NCBI GenBank assembly: GCA_002256345.1
Contig: NKIY01000006.1
Location: 1-64,000 of the forward strand
Length of the DNA: 64,000 nt
Direction: 5' to 3'
Source: Bradyrhizobiaceae bacterium PARB1
GTDB taxonomy: Bacteria > Pseudomonadota > Alphaproteobacteria > Rhizobiales > Xanthobacteraceae
Shown: piece by piece, positions 32,933 through 42,141 of the stretch
Position numbering within the stretch: the stretch's first letter is position 1
Layout: every line of letters starts with the position of its first letter
Position numbers and translations under genes: made by a program
The notes under the pieces: model-generated
Databases searched by the model: none
What the model was told of the DNA's origin: nothing
What the model saw: only the letters and a program-made list of their open reading frames with translations

Positions 32933-33724
32933 ATGACTGCGCCTGCCAGCGAAGACCTGCTTTATTCTGTCGAGAACGGCATCGCCAAGATCACCTTCAA
33001 TCGCCCGCACGCGCGCAACGCCATGCTGTTTTCCATGTATGAACGGATGGCGGCGATTTGCACGGCGGCCAATGAGGATCGCTCCATCAAGGCGATCATC
33101 CTGACCGGCGCCGGAGACAAGGCGTTTGCCTCGGGCACCGACATCTCCCAGTTCCGCGAATTCAAGACGGCGCAGGATGCGCTCGATTACGAGGCACGGA
33201 TCGACCGTGTGCTCACCGCGCTGGAGACCTGCCGCGTCCCGACTATCGCCGCCATCGCCGGTGCCTGTACTGGCGGCGGCGCGGGCATCGCCGCCTGCTG
33301 CGACCTGCGCATCGGCACCACGGCGACGCGGATGGGTTTCCCGATTGCTCGGACGCTCGGCAATTGCCTCTCAATGTCCAATATCAGTCGGGTGATGTCA
33401 CTGGTCGGTCCTGCACGTACGAAGGACATGATCTTCACTGCACGCCTGATCGAAGCCGAGGAGGCGCTGGCGCTCGGGCTGATCAATGAGATCGTTCCCA
33501 ATGTGGAGACGCTGCAGCGCCGCGCGCTCGAACTTGCGCAACTGGTGGCGAGCCACGCGCCGATTACGCTTGAAGTGACCAAGGAAGCCGTGCGCCGTCT
33601 GCGCAGGACGCTGACGCGGGACGAGGGCCAGGATCTGGTCCTCAAGGCCTATATGAGCGAGGATTTCCGCGAGGGTATGGATGCCTTCCTGAACAAGCGC
33701 AAGCCGAACTGGCAGGGCAAATAA
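32933..33724 (+). CDS. Enoyl-CoA hydratase/isomerase family protein with altered active site
   Basis: A 263-residue crotonase-fold protein. The first oxyanion segment is KAFASGTDISQF and the second is GACTGGGAGIAACCDLRIG. Where hydratases have the catalytic P-E-V/I loop the sequence reads GFPIARTLGNCLS, so the first glutamate is missing; the second acid position is Asp in RTKDMIFTARL. Ordinary hydratase activity is therefore uncertain, and isomerase, thioesterase or other crotonase chemistry should be considered. The ending KEGMDAF-like (REGMDAFLNKRKPNWQGK) is normal. It starts with ATG at 32933, preceded by GAGAGATCG, directly after the terminator, and ends about 180 nt before the tripartite transporter genes. 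Confidence 0.87.
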   Translation: MTAPASEDLLYSVENGIAKITFNRPHARNAMLFSMYERMAAICTAANEDRSIKAIILTGAGDKAFASGTDISQFREFKTAQDALDYEARIDRVLTALETCRVPTIAAIAGACTGGGAGIAACCDLRIGTTATRMGFPIARTLGNCLSMSNISRVMSLVGPARTKDMIFTARLIEAEEALALGLINEIVPNVETLQRRALELAQLVASHAPITLEVTKEAVRRLRRTLTRDEGQDLVLKAYMSEDFREGMDAFLNKRKPNWQGK

Positions 33725-33903
33725 AGCGATCAAATTACAGGCAGGGGTTGTCCGTGTGGCGGCCCTGCTCGCATCGACCCTGACCAAAGTCGCGCGGACC
33801 ATGCGTCCGGCGCGCTTGATGTCATCGAGAATACCCCTCAGAATAGAACCAACCAAAAGTGGCGGGCGCTCAAAGTCCGCTTGGGGTCATAGGGAAGAAA
33901 CAA

Positions 33904-34899
33904 ATGTCCAAGTCGATCTGCGCCACAGCCGCGCTTGCGGCCGTGCTGGCTGCTACCCCCATTCTCTCGTCCGCCAAAGCTTGGGAGCCCACCAAGCCTA
34001 TCGAAATCGTGGTCGCTGCCGGCGCCGGTGGCGCGTCCGACCAGATGGCGCGGATGATGCAAGCTGCGATTCAGAAAAACAATCTCGCCAAGACGCCGGT
34101 GGTGGTGTCGCTGAAAGGTGCTGCTTCCGGGGGGGAGGCGCTGATCTATATGAAGTCGAGCGACGGCGATCCCAGCAAGGTGCTGATCGCCTATTCGCTG
34201 ATCTACATGCTTCCGCTGTCCGCAAAGATCCCGTTCAACTGGCGCGATCTGACACCGGTGTCGGTGGTGGCCATGGACCAGTTCGTGCTGTGGGACAATG
34301 CCAAGGGCCCGAAGACGGTGAAGGAGTTTGTTGAGGCCGCGAAGGCCGCGTCCTCGCCGTTCAAGATGGGGGGCACCGGATCGAAGCGTGAAGATCACGT
34401 GCTCACGGTGTTCATGGAAAAGAAGACCGGCGCGTAGTTCTCCTATCTTCCCTACAAGTCCGGCGGCGAGGCGGCGACGCAGCTGGTTGGTGAACACACG
34501 GAAGCCAACGTCAACAACCCCAGCGAAAATCTCGAAGTCTGGCGCGCCGGTCAGGTGCGTGCGTTGTGCGTGTTCGACAAGGAACGCATCTCCTACACAA
34601 CCAAGGTTACCGAGACGCAGTCGTGGAACGACATCCCGACCTGCAAGGAAGAAGGACTCGACGTGCAGTATCTGATGCTGCGTGCGCTGTTCCTGCCAGG
34701 CAAGGTGACCAAGGAACAGCAGGCTTTCTATGTCGATCTGTTCGAGAAGGTGACCAAGACTCCTGAATACAAGGACTATATGGAGAAGCAGGCGTTGAAA
34801 CCGGTGTTCCTCAAGGGCGAGGCGATGACCAAGTTCCTCGAAGAGGACGATGCGCTGAACAAGTCACTGATGACCGAAGCAGGGTTCGTCGCGAAGTGA
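33904..34899 (+). pseudogene. tctC: TctC-type binding protein with internal amber codon
   Basis: A tripartite tricarboxylate transporter receptor. MSKSICATAALAAVLAATPILSSAKA is a signal peptide. The mature part has the family blocks WEPTKPIEIVVAAGAGGASDQMARMMQ, FKMGGTGSKREDH and, after the stop, YLPYKSGGEAATQLVGEH and EEGLDVQYLMLRALFLPGKV. A TAG at 34435-34437 (codon 178) interrupts the frame between KKTGA and FSYLPYKSGG. Both halves stay in the same frame, so a single substitution, for example CAG to TAG, explains it. The product would be a truncated 177-residue receptor unless the codon is read through or is a sequencing error. The permease genes downstream are intact. The start at 33904 follows AGGGAAGAAA. 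Confidence 0.85.
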
Positions 34900-34905
34900 A
34901 TCTCT

Positions 34906-35005
34906 CACTGTCATGCCCCGCGAAAGCGGGGCATGACAGTGGACACCGGCGTTGCAGAATAACACTGGCACCTGCGTCTACTGGATCACCCGCTTTCGCG
35001 GGTGA
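34906..35005. repeat. Palindromic extragenic repeat pair (REP/BIME-like)
   Basis: Two hairpins lie between the tctC remnant and tctB. The first (34906-34941) is a perfect 16-bp stem, CACTGTCATGCCCCGC with its complement, closed by a GAAA tetraloop. The second (34986-35005) is TCACCCGC-TTTC-GCGGGTGA, with an inverted-orientation core (CCCGC/GCGGG and GAAA/TTTC). Such paired elements are widespread between genes in Bradyrhizobiaceae. They may terminate or attenuate transcription between the receptor and membrane genes. Confidence 0.85.
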
Positions 35006-35066
35006 CGATATGTTCATGTGGCGCAATGTTCGTGAGCCACTTCCTTCCATTCGTAGAAGCTTGTCC

Positions 35067-35609
35067 ATGTCCAATACCGATCTCGAAATCGTCGTCGAAG
35101 ACCCCACTGCGCCCGATGATGAATCGCCGTCCGTCGTCAGCCGCCGGTCCATCGAGATCGTCGTTTCGCTGTTGCTGCTCGCGCTCGCGGTGCTGCTTGG
35201 TTACGACAACTGGAAAACCGGTATCGAATGGGATTCTACAGGGCCGCAGCCCGGCTATTTCCCCTTCTACCTCTCGGTGATCCTTGGTGGTGCCAGTCTG
35301 TACGGCCTGATTTCAGCGCTGTTCTTTAAAGATGCCAAAATCGAGACCTTCGTAACACGGGCGCAATTGCGTCGCGTCATGCTCGTCTTCTTGCCGACGG
35401 CTTTATTCTGCCTCGCCACCCAGTTTCTCGGCATCTATGTGGCCAGCTTCGTGCTGATCTCTGGCTTTATGCGTTTCGTCGGCAAGATCGCATGGTGGAA
35501 ATCGCTGGCCACTGCCGTGGTTTTCACCGCCATCATGTTCGTGACCTTCGATGTCGCTTTTGACGTGATCATGCCGAAAGGTCCGCTCGAGCGGGCCTTG
35601 GGACGATAG
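35067..35609 (+). CDS. tctB: TctB-type small permease of a tripartite tricarboxylate transporter
   Basis: A 180-residue membrane protein, the small subunit of a TTT-family secondary transporter that works with TctA and a TctC receptor. After a hydrophilic N-terminus (about 30 residues) there are four hydrophobic segments: IEIVVSLLLLALAVLLGYD, PFYLSVILGGASLYGLISALFF, VMLVFLPTALFCLATQFLGIY, and SLATAVVFTAIMFVTFDVAFDVIMP. The loop GPQPGYFPFYLS is characteristic of TctB. The open frame extends back through the repeat element to 34896, but the first ATG with a sensible N-terminus is at 35067. It is 9 nt ahead of tctA. Confidence 0.87.
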   Translation: MSNTDLEIVVEDPTAPDDESPSVVSRRSIEIVVSLLLLALAVLLGYDNWKTGIEWDSTGPQPGYFPFYLSVILGGASLYGLISALFFKDAKIETFVTRAQLRRVMLVFLPTALFCLATQFLGIYVASFVLISGFMRFVGKIAWWKSLATAVVFTAIMFVTFDVAFDVIMPKGPLERALGR

Positions 35610-35618
35610 GAGGCCGAC

Positions 35619-37136
35619 ATGGAAGCTCTTGGTCTCCTGATGCACGGCTTTGCCGTCCTGCTCACCTGGAAAATCCTGGCACTGATGATGTTCGGCCTCG
35701 TGCTCGGCATCTTTGTTGGCGTGCTGCCCGGCCTCGGCGGTCCCAATGGTGTCGCCATCCTGTTGCCGCTGACCTTCTCGATGGATCCGACATCGGCCAT
35801 CGTGATGCTGTCCTGCATCTATTGGGGAGCGCTGTTCGGCGGTGCCATCACCTCGATCCTGTTCAACATCCCAGGTGAAGCGTGGTCGGTGGCGACGACC
35901 TTCGACGGTTATCCCATGGCCCAACAGGGCAGGGCTGCGGAGGCGCTGACGGCGGCTTTCACCTCGTCCTTCATCGGCTCGCTGGTTGCCGTGATGCTGA
36001 TCACCTTCCTGGCGCCGATGATCTCGACCTTCGCGCTGAAGTTCGGCCCGCCGGAGTTCTTTGCGGTCTATCTCCTGACCTTCTGCTCCTTCGTCGGCCT
36101 TGGCCGCGAAGCCAAGCACAAGACGGTCATCTCAATGGCGCTCGGGCTGCTGATCGCCGGTATCGGCATGGACACGGTGTCCGGTAATCTGCGCATGACC
36201 TTCGGCTCTCCGGATTTGCTCCGTGGCATCAATTTCCTGGTCGCCGTTATCGGCCTGTTCGGTATCAGCGAAATCCTGCTCACGATGGAAGAGCGCTTGG
36301 CGTTGCGTGGGCATGCCGCAAAGATCAGCCTGCGCACGATCTGGCAGGTCTGGACCGATCTGCCGCGCTACTGGGCGACCTTGCTGCGCTCGTCGGTCAT
36401 CGGCTGCTGGCTCGGCATCACCCCCGGCGGGGCCATCGCGGCATCCTTCATGGGCTACAATCTCGCCAAGCGATTTTCCAAGGACTCCGAGAGCTTTGGC
36501 AAAGGCCGTATCGAAGGCGTGTTCGCGCCGGAAACCGCCGCGCATGCCTCCGGAACCGCGGCGTTGCTACCCATGCTGGCGCTCGGCATTCCCGGCTCCG
36601 GCACCGCTGCCATCCTGCTCGGCGGCTTGATGGTCTGGGGCCTCAATCCTGGTCCGTTGCTGTTCGTCGAACACAAGGATTTCGTCTGGGGCCTGATCGC
36701 CTCGATGTATCTCGGCAATGTGGTGGGGCTTATTCTCGTCCTGTCCACCGTGCCGATCTTTGCCTCCATTCTCCGCGTGCCTTTTGCGGCGGTGGCGCCC
36801 ATGATTGTGGTGTCATGTGCGATCGGCGCTTACGCGATCCAGAACGCCATGTTCGATATCTGGCTGATGCTGGGTTTTGGCGTGGTCGGCTATGTTTTCA
36901 AGAAGATCGGCATCCCGCTAGCGCCATTCACTCTGGCGCTCGTGCTTGGCAGCCGTGCCGAAGACGCTTTCCGCCTCGCCATGATCGGCTCGGGCGGGAG
37001 CCTCGGTGTGTTCTGGTCCAACGGACTGGTGGGCACCATCACCACGCTGGCGATTACGTTGTTGTTCTGGCCGGTGATCGACAAGGTTTTCAGCAGCGTG
37101 GGGCGGATGCTACGGCCGGTCAGCGCGGCGGGGTAG
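35619..37136 (+). CDS. tctA: TctA-type large permease of a tripartite tricarboxylate transporter
   Basis: A 505-residue integral membrane protein, the main translocation subunit. The two glycine-rich signatures are present: FVGVLPGLGGPNGVAILLPL near residue 31 and the second-half GIPGSGTAAILLGGLMVWGLNPGP near residue 325, with LGITPGGAIAASFMGYNLAKRFSKD preceding it. Roughly eleven hydrophobic segments can be counted. Length is normal for TctA. It follows tctB by 9 nt with an AGGAGG ribosome site. TTT systems import citrate, tartrate, phthalate and other carboxylates; substrate is unknown. Because the receptor gene upstream is interrupted, the transporter may depend on an unlinked receptor, of which such genomes usually carry many. 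A palindromic repeat follows immediately. Confidence 0.92.
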   Translation: MEALGLLMHGFAVLLTWKILALMMFGLVLGIFVGVLPGLGGPNGVAILLPLTFSMDPTSAIVMLSCIYWGALFGGAITSILFNIPGEAWSVATTFDGYPMAQQGRAAEALTAAFTSSFIGSLVAVMLITFLAPMISTFALKFGPPEFFAVYLLTFCSFVGLGREAKHKTVISMALGLLIAGIGMDTVSGNLRMTFGSPDLLRGINFLVAVIGLFGISEILLTMEERLALRGHAAKISLRTIWQVWTDLPRYWATLLRSSVIGCWLGITPGGAIAASFMGYNLAKRFSKDSESFGKGRIEGVFAPETAAHASGTAALLPMLALGIPGSGTAAILLGGLMVWGLNPGPLLFVEHKDFVWGLIASMYLGNVVGLILVLSTVPIFASILRVPFAAVAPMIVVSCAIGAYAIQNAMFDIWLMLGFGVVGYVFKKIGIPLAPFTLALVLGSRAEDAFRLAMIGSGGSLGVFWSNGLVGTITTLAITLLFWPVIDKVFSSVGRMLRPVSAAG

Positions 37137-37179
37137 GCACGATCCGGAAAGTGGGGCCGGTTTTCGGATCGGATCGTGC
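37137..37179. repeat. Palindromic extragenic repeat
   Basis: GCACGATCCG and CGGATCGTGC form a 10-bp outer stem, with a partly paired interior (GGAAA...GGTTTTC). It begins one base after the tctA stop. The form (ATCCGGAAA...GGTTTTC...GAT) is that of a common intergenic repeat in Bradyrhizobium and Rhodopseudomonas genomes. It may serve as a bidirectional terminator between tctA and the convergent CoA-transferase gene. Confidence 0.75.
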
Positions 37180-37198
37180 TCATCTAAAGAAGGATCGA

Positions 37199-38392
37199 TC
37201 AGACCACTTTGGCTTCACGCAGCGCGGTGATTTCGTCCGCGCTGAAGCCGAATTCGACGAGCACGTCCTCAGTATTCTCCCCGAACTCAGGCGGACGCGT
37301 GGCCATCTTGCTCGGGGTGCGCGACAGAGTGAAGGGCTGGCCGACCAGCGTGATCTTGCGTTTCTGGTCGTTTGGCACGTCCTGCGCCAGGCCGAGATGC
37401 TTGACCTGTGCATCGTCGAACATCTGGTCGATGCTGTAGATCGGCCCGCAGGGCACGCCAGCGCCGTTCAGCGTCTCGACCCAATAGGCTGTAGTGTTAT
37501 GCTCAGTGCGGCGCTCGATCTCGGCATTTAGCGCGTCCCGGTTCTTCAAGCGGGCAGGACCGGTGGCGTAATCGGCATTTGTGATCAGTTCCGACGCGCC
37601 AATGGCCTGGGCGCATCGCTCCCAGATCTTACCACCGGTGGTGGCGATGTTGATGTAGCCATCCGAGGTTTTGAAAACGCCGGTAGGAATACTGGTCGGG
37701 TGGTTATTGCCGGCCTGTTTGGGAACATCCTGCTCCATCAGCCAGCGTGCAGCCTGAAAATCCAGCATGAAGATCTGGGCTTGCAGAAGCGAGGTTTGCA
37801 CCCATTGGCCTTGGCCGGAGACGTCGCGCTCCAACAGGGCGGTGAGCACGCCCAGCGCGCAGAATAGTCCAGCGGTGAGATCGGCCACGGGAATGCCGAC
37901 CCGCATCGGGCCTTGACCGGAGGCGCCGGTGATCGACATCAAGCCGCCCATGCCCTGGGCGATCTGATCAAAGCCGGGGCGCTTGTGATAGGGCCCGTCC
38001 TGGCCGAAGCCGGAGATGCTGCCATAGACGATCCCGGGATTGATCGCCTTCAGGCTCTCATAGTCGATACCGAGGCGCGTCTTCACATCCGGCCGAAAAT
38101 TCTCGACCACGACATCGGCTTTCTCGACCAGCCGCTTGAACACGGCGAGACCACGCGGGTCCTTTAGGTTCAGCGTTATGGCCCGCTTGTTGCGATGCAA
38201 ATTCTGAAAATCCGAGCCCTGCCGCGGGCCGCCGGGCTGTTCGGAACTCGCGTCGTCGCTCAGCGCATCAATCTTGATGACATTGGCGCCCCAGTCGGCG
38301 AATTGCCGGACGCAGGTGGGGCCGGAACGGATGCGGGTGAGGTCGAGGACAGTGAAGCGGGAAAGAGCCTGGGAGGCGCGGGGGAAGGGCAT
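37199..38392 (-). CDS. CaiB/BaiF family CoA transferase (type III)
   Basis: A 397-residue class III CoA transferase, which moves CoA between carboxylic acids (oxalate/formate, carnitine or succinate/itaconate-like pairs). The family start is RFTVLDLTRIRSGPTCVRQFADWGANVIKID, and the catalytic aspartate lies in the block HKRPGFDQIAQGMGGLMSITG (about residue 146). The family also shows NLKDPRG and VVVENFRPDVKTRLGIDYE. The longer frame begins 38 codons earlier in the intergenic region; the ATG at 38392 fits family N-termini, although no good ribosome site is seen. It converges on tctA across a repeat. The palindrome at 38507-38524 lies about 115 bp upstream and may regulate it. Confidence 0.88.
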   Translation of the reverse strand: MPFPRASQALSRFTVLDLTRIRSGPTCVRQFADWGANVIKIDALSDDASSEQPGGPRQGSDFQNLHRNKRAITLNLKDPRGLAVFKRLVEKADVVVENFRPDVKTRLGIDYESLKAINPGIVYGSISGFGQDGPYHKRPGFDQIAQGMGGLMSITGASGQGPMRVGIPVADLTAGLFCALGVLTALLERDVSGQGQWVQTSLLQAQIFMLDFQAARWLMEQDVPKQAGNNHPTSIPTGVFKTSDGYINIATTGGKIWERCAQAIGASELITNADYATGPARLKNRDALNAEIERRTEHNTTAYWVETLNGAGVPCGPIYSIDQMFDDAQVKHLGLAQDVPNDQKRKITLVGQPFTLSRTPSKMATRPPEFGENTEDVLVEFGFSADEITALREAKVV

Positions 38393-38699
38393 TTGGAGGT
38401 TCCGGTGTATCGTTAGGTGGGCGAGATTTCTACCTTTCACGCAAACCGGCAACCTCGTCATGCACCTGCAGTTGCAAGGCGTCCGTTCGTACTGCGCAGA
38501 AATCATTGTAACCTGGACGTTACATCTGGTCGCAACTGTGGCGCAAATTCGCGCAGCTGCTTGACCACCGGCTTAACTGGTTGAATGCTAAGATATTATT
38601 TGGAGTTCTGCGTGCACTTGAAAGTATGCTTGGGACTATCGTTCTTCGGCCGGCTATAAGCTAGCGACGTCGTCCCGGTACGACGGCTGGAGTCCATCA
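38393..38699. other. Upstream region of the CoA-transferase gene
   Basis: About 300 bp without a credible gene. It contains the TGTAAC-N6-GTTACA palindrome listed separately and is less GC-rich than the genes nearby. Nothing else was recognised. Confidence 0.5.
38507..38524. promoter_or_regulatory. Palindrome TGTAAC-N6-GTTACA
   Basis: Perfect 6-bp arms around a 6-bp centre (CTGGAC), about 115 bp upstream of the CoA-transferase start. The dyad size suits a helix-turn-helix dimer. No regulator gene is adjacent. Confidence 0.4.
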
Positions 38700-38951
38700 T
38701 CATAGCGATTGTCTGCGAATGAAGCTATCCGGGCGGCGCCTTGCAGATACGACTTGGTTCGTCGAGGTTAGACCGATCATCACTTCATCCTCAATCACTA
38801 GGGCAAGCTTTTCGCCATTCAATGTCTCGGTCAGCCCCTCGGATGGCCAGTATGAAGTCGTGACGTCGGACAAGGTCAGCGGCAATCTTTTCTGCGAAGA
38901 TTGAAGATTGAAGTGTCTATTTTCCGGGATCGATGATTTGTGCTCCGCCAT
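38700..38951 (-). pseudogene. Possible remnant of a hybrid histidine kinase / response-regulator junction
   Basis: An 83-codon frame whose middle part, LTETLNGEKLALVIEDEVMIGL, resembles the linker and first strand of a receiver domain (L-V-x-E-D-E) as found at the C-terminus of hybrid sensor kinases. After that strand the similarity stops, and neither the phosphorylated aspartate nor the kinase domain is present. It could instead be an unrelated small protein; evidence is one short motif. Confidence 0.3.
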
Positions 38952-39257
38952 CTGTTACCTCAGTTCGCTGGCACTAGAGCCGATTTTCTCATCGAATGAA
39001 ATGACGCATTCGCGTTACTCGCGCGACACGGGGCAACGTCGAATTGACTGGCAACCACGCTAGTGCTTACTTGGTAGAGCGTTTGGGCAGCAATGCTTGG
39101 CTCACGATATGAGATATAGAAGCACATCAGCAAGTTGATGCGTCTCCAACTAGCATAGACCGGCCTTGGCCTAGCTTACTGACAGGAAGCTTGCTGCTCT
39201 TAATATAGTGAACCGAAGCGGTGAGCGGTCTATGCATGCCATTGCTAATGGATCAGA
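38952..39257. other. Intergenic region before the glycan locus
   Basis: About 300 bp with mixed composition and no convincing coding frame. It presumably carries the promoter for the epimerase-like gene at 39258, but no clear -35/-10 pair was identified. Confidence 0.45.
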
Positions 39258-40103
39258 ATGAAAAGTCTCGTCATCGGGGCCACCGGCATTGTCGGTCGCT
39301 ATATTGTTCAGCACCTCGTCGCAGCCGGTGAACGGCCGAGGGCGATGTCACGTAGGGTTTATCGCGACGAAGCGATCGACTGGATCCAGGGTGACCTCAG
39401 CACGCCTGCCGCTATGGATCTTGCAGCTTTTGAGATTTTGTACTGCACCGCGGATGTTGGGCTGCTGGCGGATGCGTTGCCGCATCTTAATCTTTCCTCG
39501 CTGAGGCGCGTCGTAGCCTTCACCTCTACCAGCATCGTTACGAAAATGGATTCGGTGATTGCTTCGGAGCGAAAGCATCTGCGGCAGCTCGCCGATGGGG
39601 AACAGCGTCTGATCGCAACCTGCGAAAACTATGGTGTTGGCTGGACCATTCTGCGGCCCACCATCATTTATGCCGAGGGCCGTGACAATAATGTCTCGCG
39701 ATTGGCACGCCTGATTAGCAAATTTGGATGCCTGCCGCTGATGGGCTCCGGCGCCGGTCTGCGTCAGCCGGTGCATGCAGAAGATCTTGCCATCGGCGCC
39801 ATGCAGGCAGCCGCTAGCGCCAACGCCATCAACAAGACCTATGCGCTGCCGGGTGGTGAGATCGTCAGCTATCGCGAGATGGTCGGCCGGATCTTCGATG
39901 CGCTCGGCAAGCCGCGCCGCATCGTCTCGGCGCCGCCGATCGTATGGCGTATGGCCTTTGCACTAGCAAAGCCGTTTTTTCCCGGTGCCAATGCTGCGAT
40001 GGGCAGTCGGATGGCCAAGGACATGGTGTTCGAAAGCGCGCCAGCAATCGCTGATTTCGGCTGGGCCCCACGGCCGTTTCGGCCGGTATTCACCGTGCTG
40101 TAA
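39258..40103 (+). CDS. NAD(P)-dependent epimerase/dehydratase family protein
   Basis: A 281-residue Rossmann-fold protein of the extended/atypical SDR type. The nucleotide loop is SLVIGATGIVGRYIVQHLV (G-A-T-G-x-V-G). The middle contains RRVVAFTSTSIVTKMDS in place of the usual S-S-x-x-V-Y-G, and there is no Y-x3-K at the expected site; instead YGVGWTILRPTIIYAEGRD follows. This suggests an atypical SDR, possibly acting on nucleotide sugars or quinone-like substrates, or a non-catalytic protein. The C-terminus (FPGANAAMGSRMAKDMVFESAPAIADFGWAPRPFRPVF) matches the ending of UDP-sugar epimerase-like proteins. It converges on the Rmd-like gene with no gap, marking the left edge of the glycan locus. 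Confidence 0.75.
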   Translation: MKSLVIGATGIVGRYIVQHLVAAGERPRAMSRRVYRDEAIDWIQGDLSTPAAMDLAAFEILYCTADVGLLADALPHLNLSSLRRVVAFTSTSIVTKMDSVIASERKHLRQLADGEQRLIATCENYGVGWTILRPTIIYAEGRDNNVSRLARLISKFGCLPLMGSGAGLRQPVHAEDLAIGAMQAAASANAINKTYALPGGEIVSYREMVGRIFDALGKPRRIVSAPPIVWRMAFALAKPFFPGANAAMGSRMAKDMVFESAPAIADFGWAPRPFRPVFTVL

Positions 40104-41075
40104 CTAGGGCTTCTGTCGCCACTCATTGAGCACCGCTTCCAGCGTCGCTTCCCAGCGGTGCTTCGGCGACCAACCGAGCCATGCTTGGGCGCGGGAGGCG
40201 TTACCGAGTACCAGCGGCGTATCATTGGGGCGTAGGAGCGTCGGGTCGACAGCGACCTCGATCTTCACTTGTGATTGCGATACCAGGATGTCGAGCGCGT
40301 TTTGAATGGAGCGGGCTTCACCGGAGGCGATGTTAATCGCGGCCCCGTTCGGCAGATCGTCGAAGCGCACAAGCGTCGCAGCATAGGCTGCGACCACGTC
40401 ACGCACGTCGAGAAAATCGCGGCGGCTGCGCAAGTCGCCGACGCGGATCACCGGTTCCTGCTCACCGCGTTCTATGCGGGCGATCTGTGCGGCGAAAGCT
40501 GGAATCACGAACTCGGTGCTCTGGCCCGTGCCGGTGTGGTTGAACGGTCGTAGTCGCAGCACGCGAAGTCCGCCCAGCGCCATCTGCGCCAGCATAATGT
40601 CGGCGGCAGCCTTCGCCGCGCCGTAGGGATTGACGGGCTGCAGTAGGGCACTCTCATCAAGCGCCGCGTTGCTTTTGAAGCTGGCACCATAGACCTCGGC
40701 GCTACTGCAGTAAAGCAGTCGGCACTCCGGCGCGAAGTCGGAGACCGTCAATGCGATGTTCTGCGTACCGCGGAAATTCACTTTCCAGGCAAGGCGGACA
40801 TCGCGATTGGCCGCGGTCACAGCCGCGACGGCAGCGAGATGCACAATATGAGTGGGCTGCTCGCTTTGAATGACCCGCTTGACCTCATCTGTATCGGTGA
40901 TGTCGAGACGAATGCGCTTGCAGTTCGGCTGATCGATGCTGCGGCCGGCGGCTCTATCCGCAAGCACCAGGCAGCTATCGCCTGGCAATATGACTTTCAG
41001 TTTCTGGATCAAGTGGCCGCCGACAAATCCGTTGGCTCCCGTAACCAGAACCCGCATCGGCTCATTCAGACTCAT
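40104..41075 (-). CDS. rmd: GDP-6-deoxy-D-mannose reductase-like (Rmd family)
   Basis: A 323-residue extended SDR. Rmd reduces GDP-4-keto-6-deoxy-D-mannose, the Gmd product, to GDP-D-rhamnose. Motifs are the glycine loop VTGANGFVGGHLIQKL, the active-site serine in YCSSAEVYG, and Tyr/Lys in NPYGAAKAAADI. The substrate region RLRPFNHTGTGQSTEFVIPAFAAQIARIERG is very close to known Rmd proteins. It is 4 nt downstream of gmd in the same direction, so the pair forms a two-gene unit. The alternative product, GDP-6-deoxy-D-talose, would need the opposite C4 stereochemistry, which cannot be read from sequence. The start at 41075 (MSLNEPMRVLVTG) or the internal Met seven codons in are both possible. 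Confidence 0.87.
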   Translation of the reverse strand: MSLNEPMRVLVTGANGFVGGHLIQKLKVILPGDSCLVLADRAAGRSIDQPNCKRIRLDITDTDEVKRVIQSEQPTHIVHLAAVAAVTAANRDVRLAWKVNFRGTQNIALTVSDFAPECRLLYCSSAEVYGASFKSNAALDESALLQPVNPYGAAKAAADIMLAQMALGGLRVLRLRPFNHTGTGQSTEFVIPAFAAQIARIERGEQEPVIRVGDLRSRRDFLDVRDVVAAYAATLVRFDDLPNGAAINIASGEARSIQNALDILVSQSQVKIEVAVDPTLLRPNDTPLVLGNASRAQAWLGWSPKHRWEATLEAVLNEWRQKP

Positions 41076-41079
41076 TTGC

Positions 41080-42141
<1,062 letters not shown>

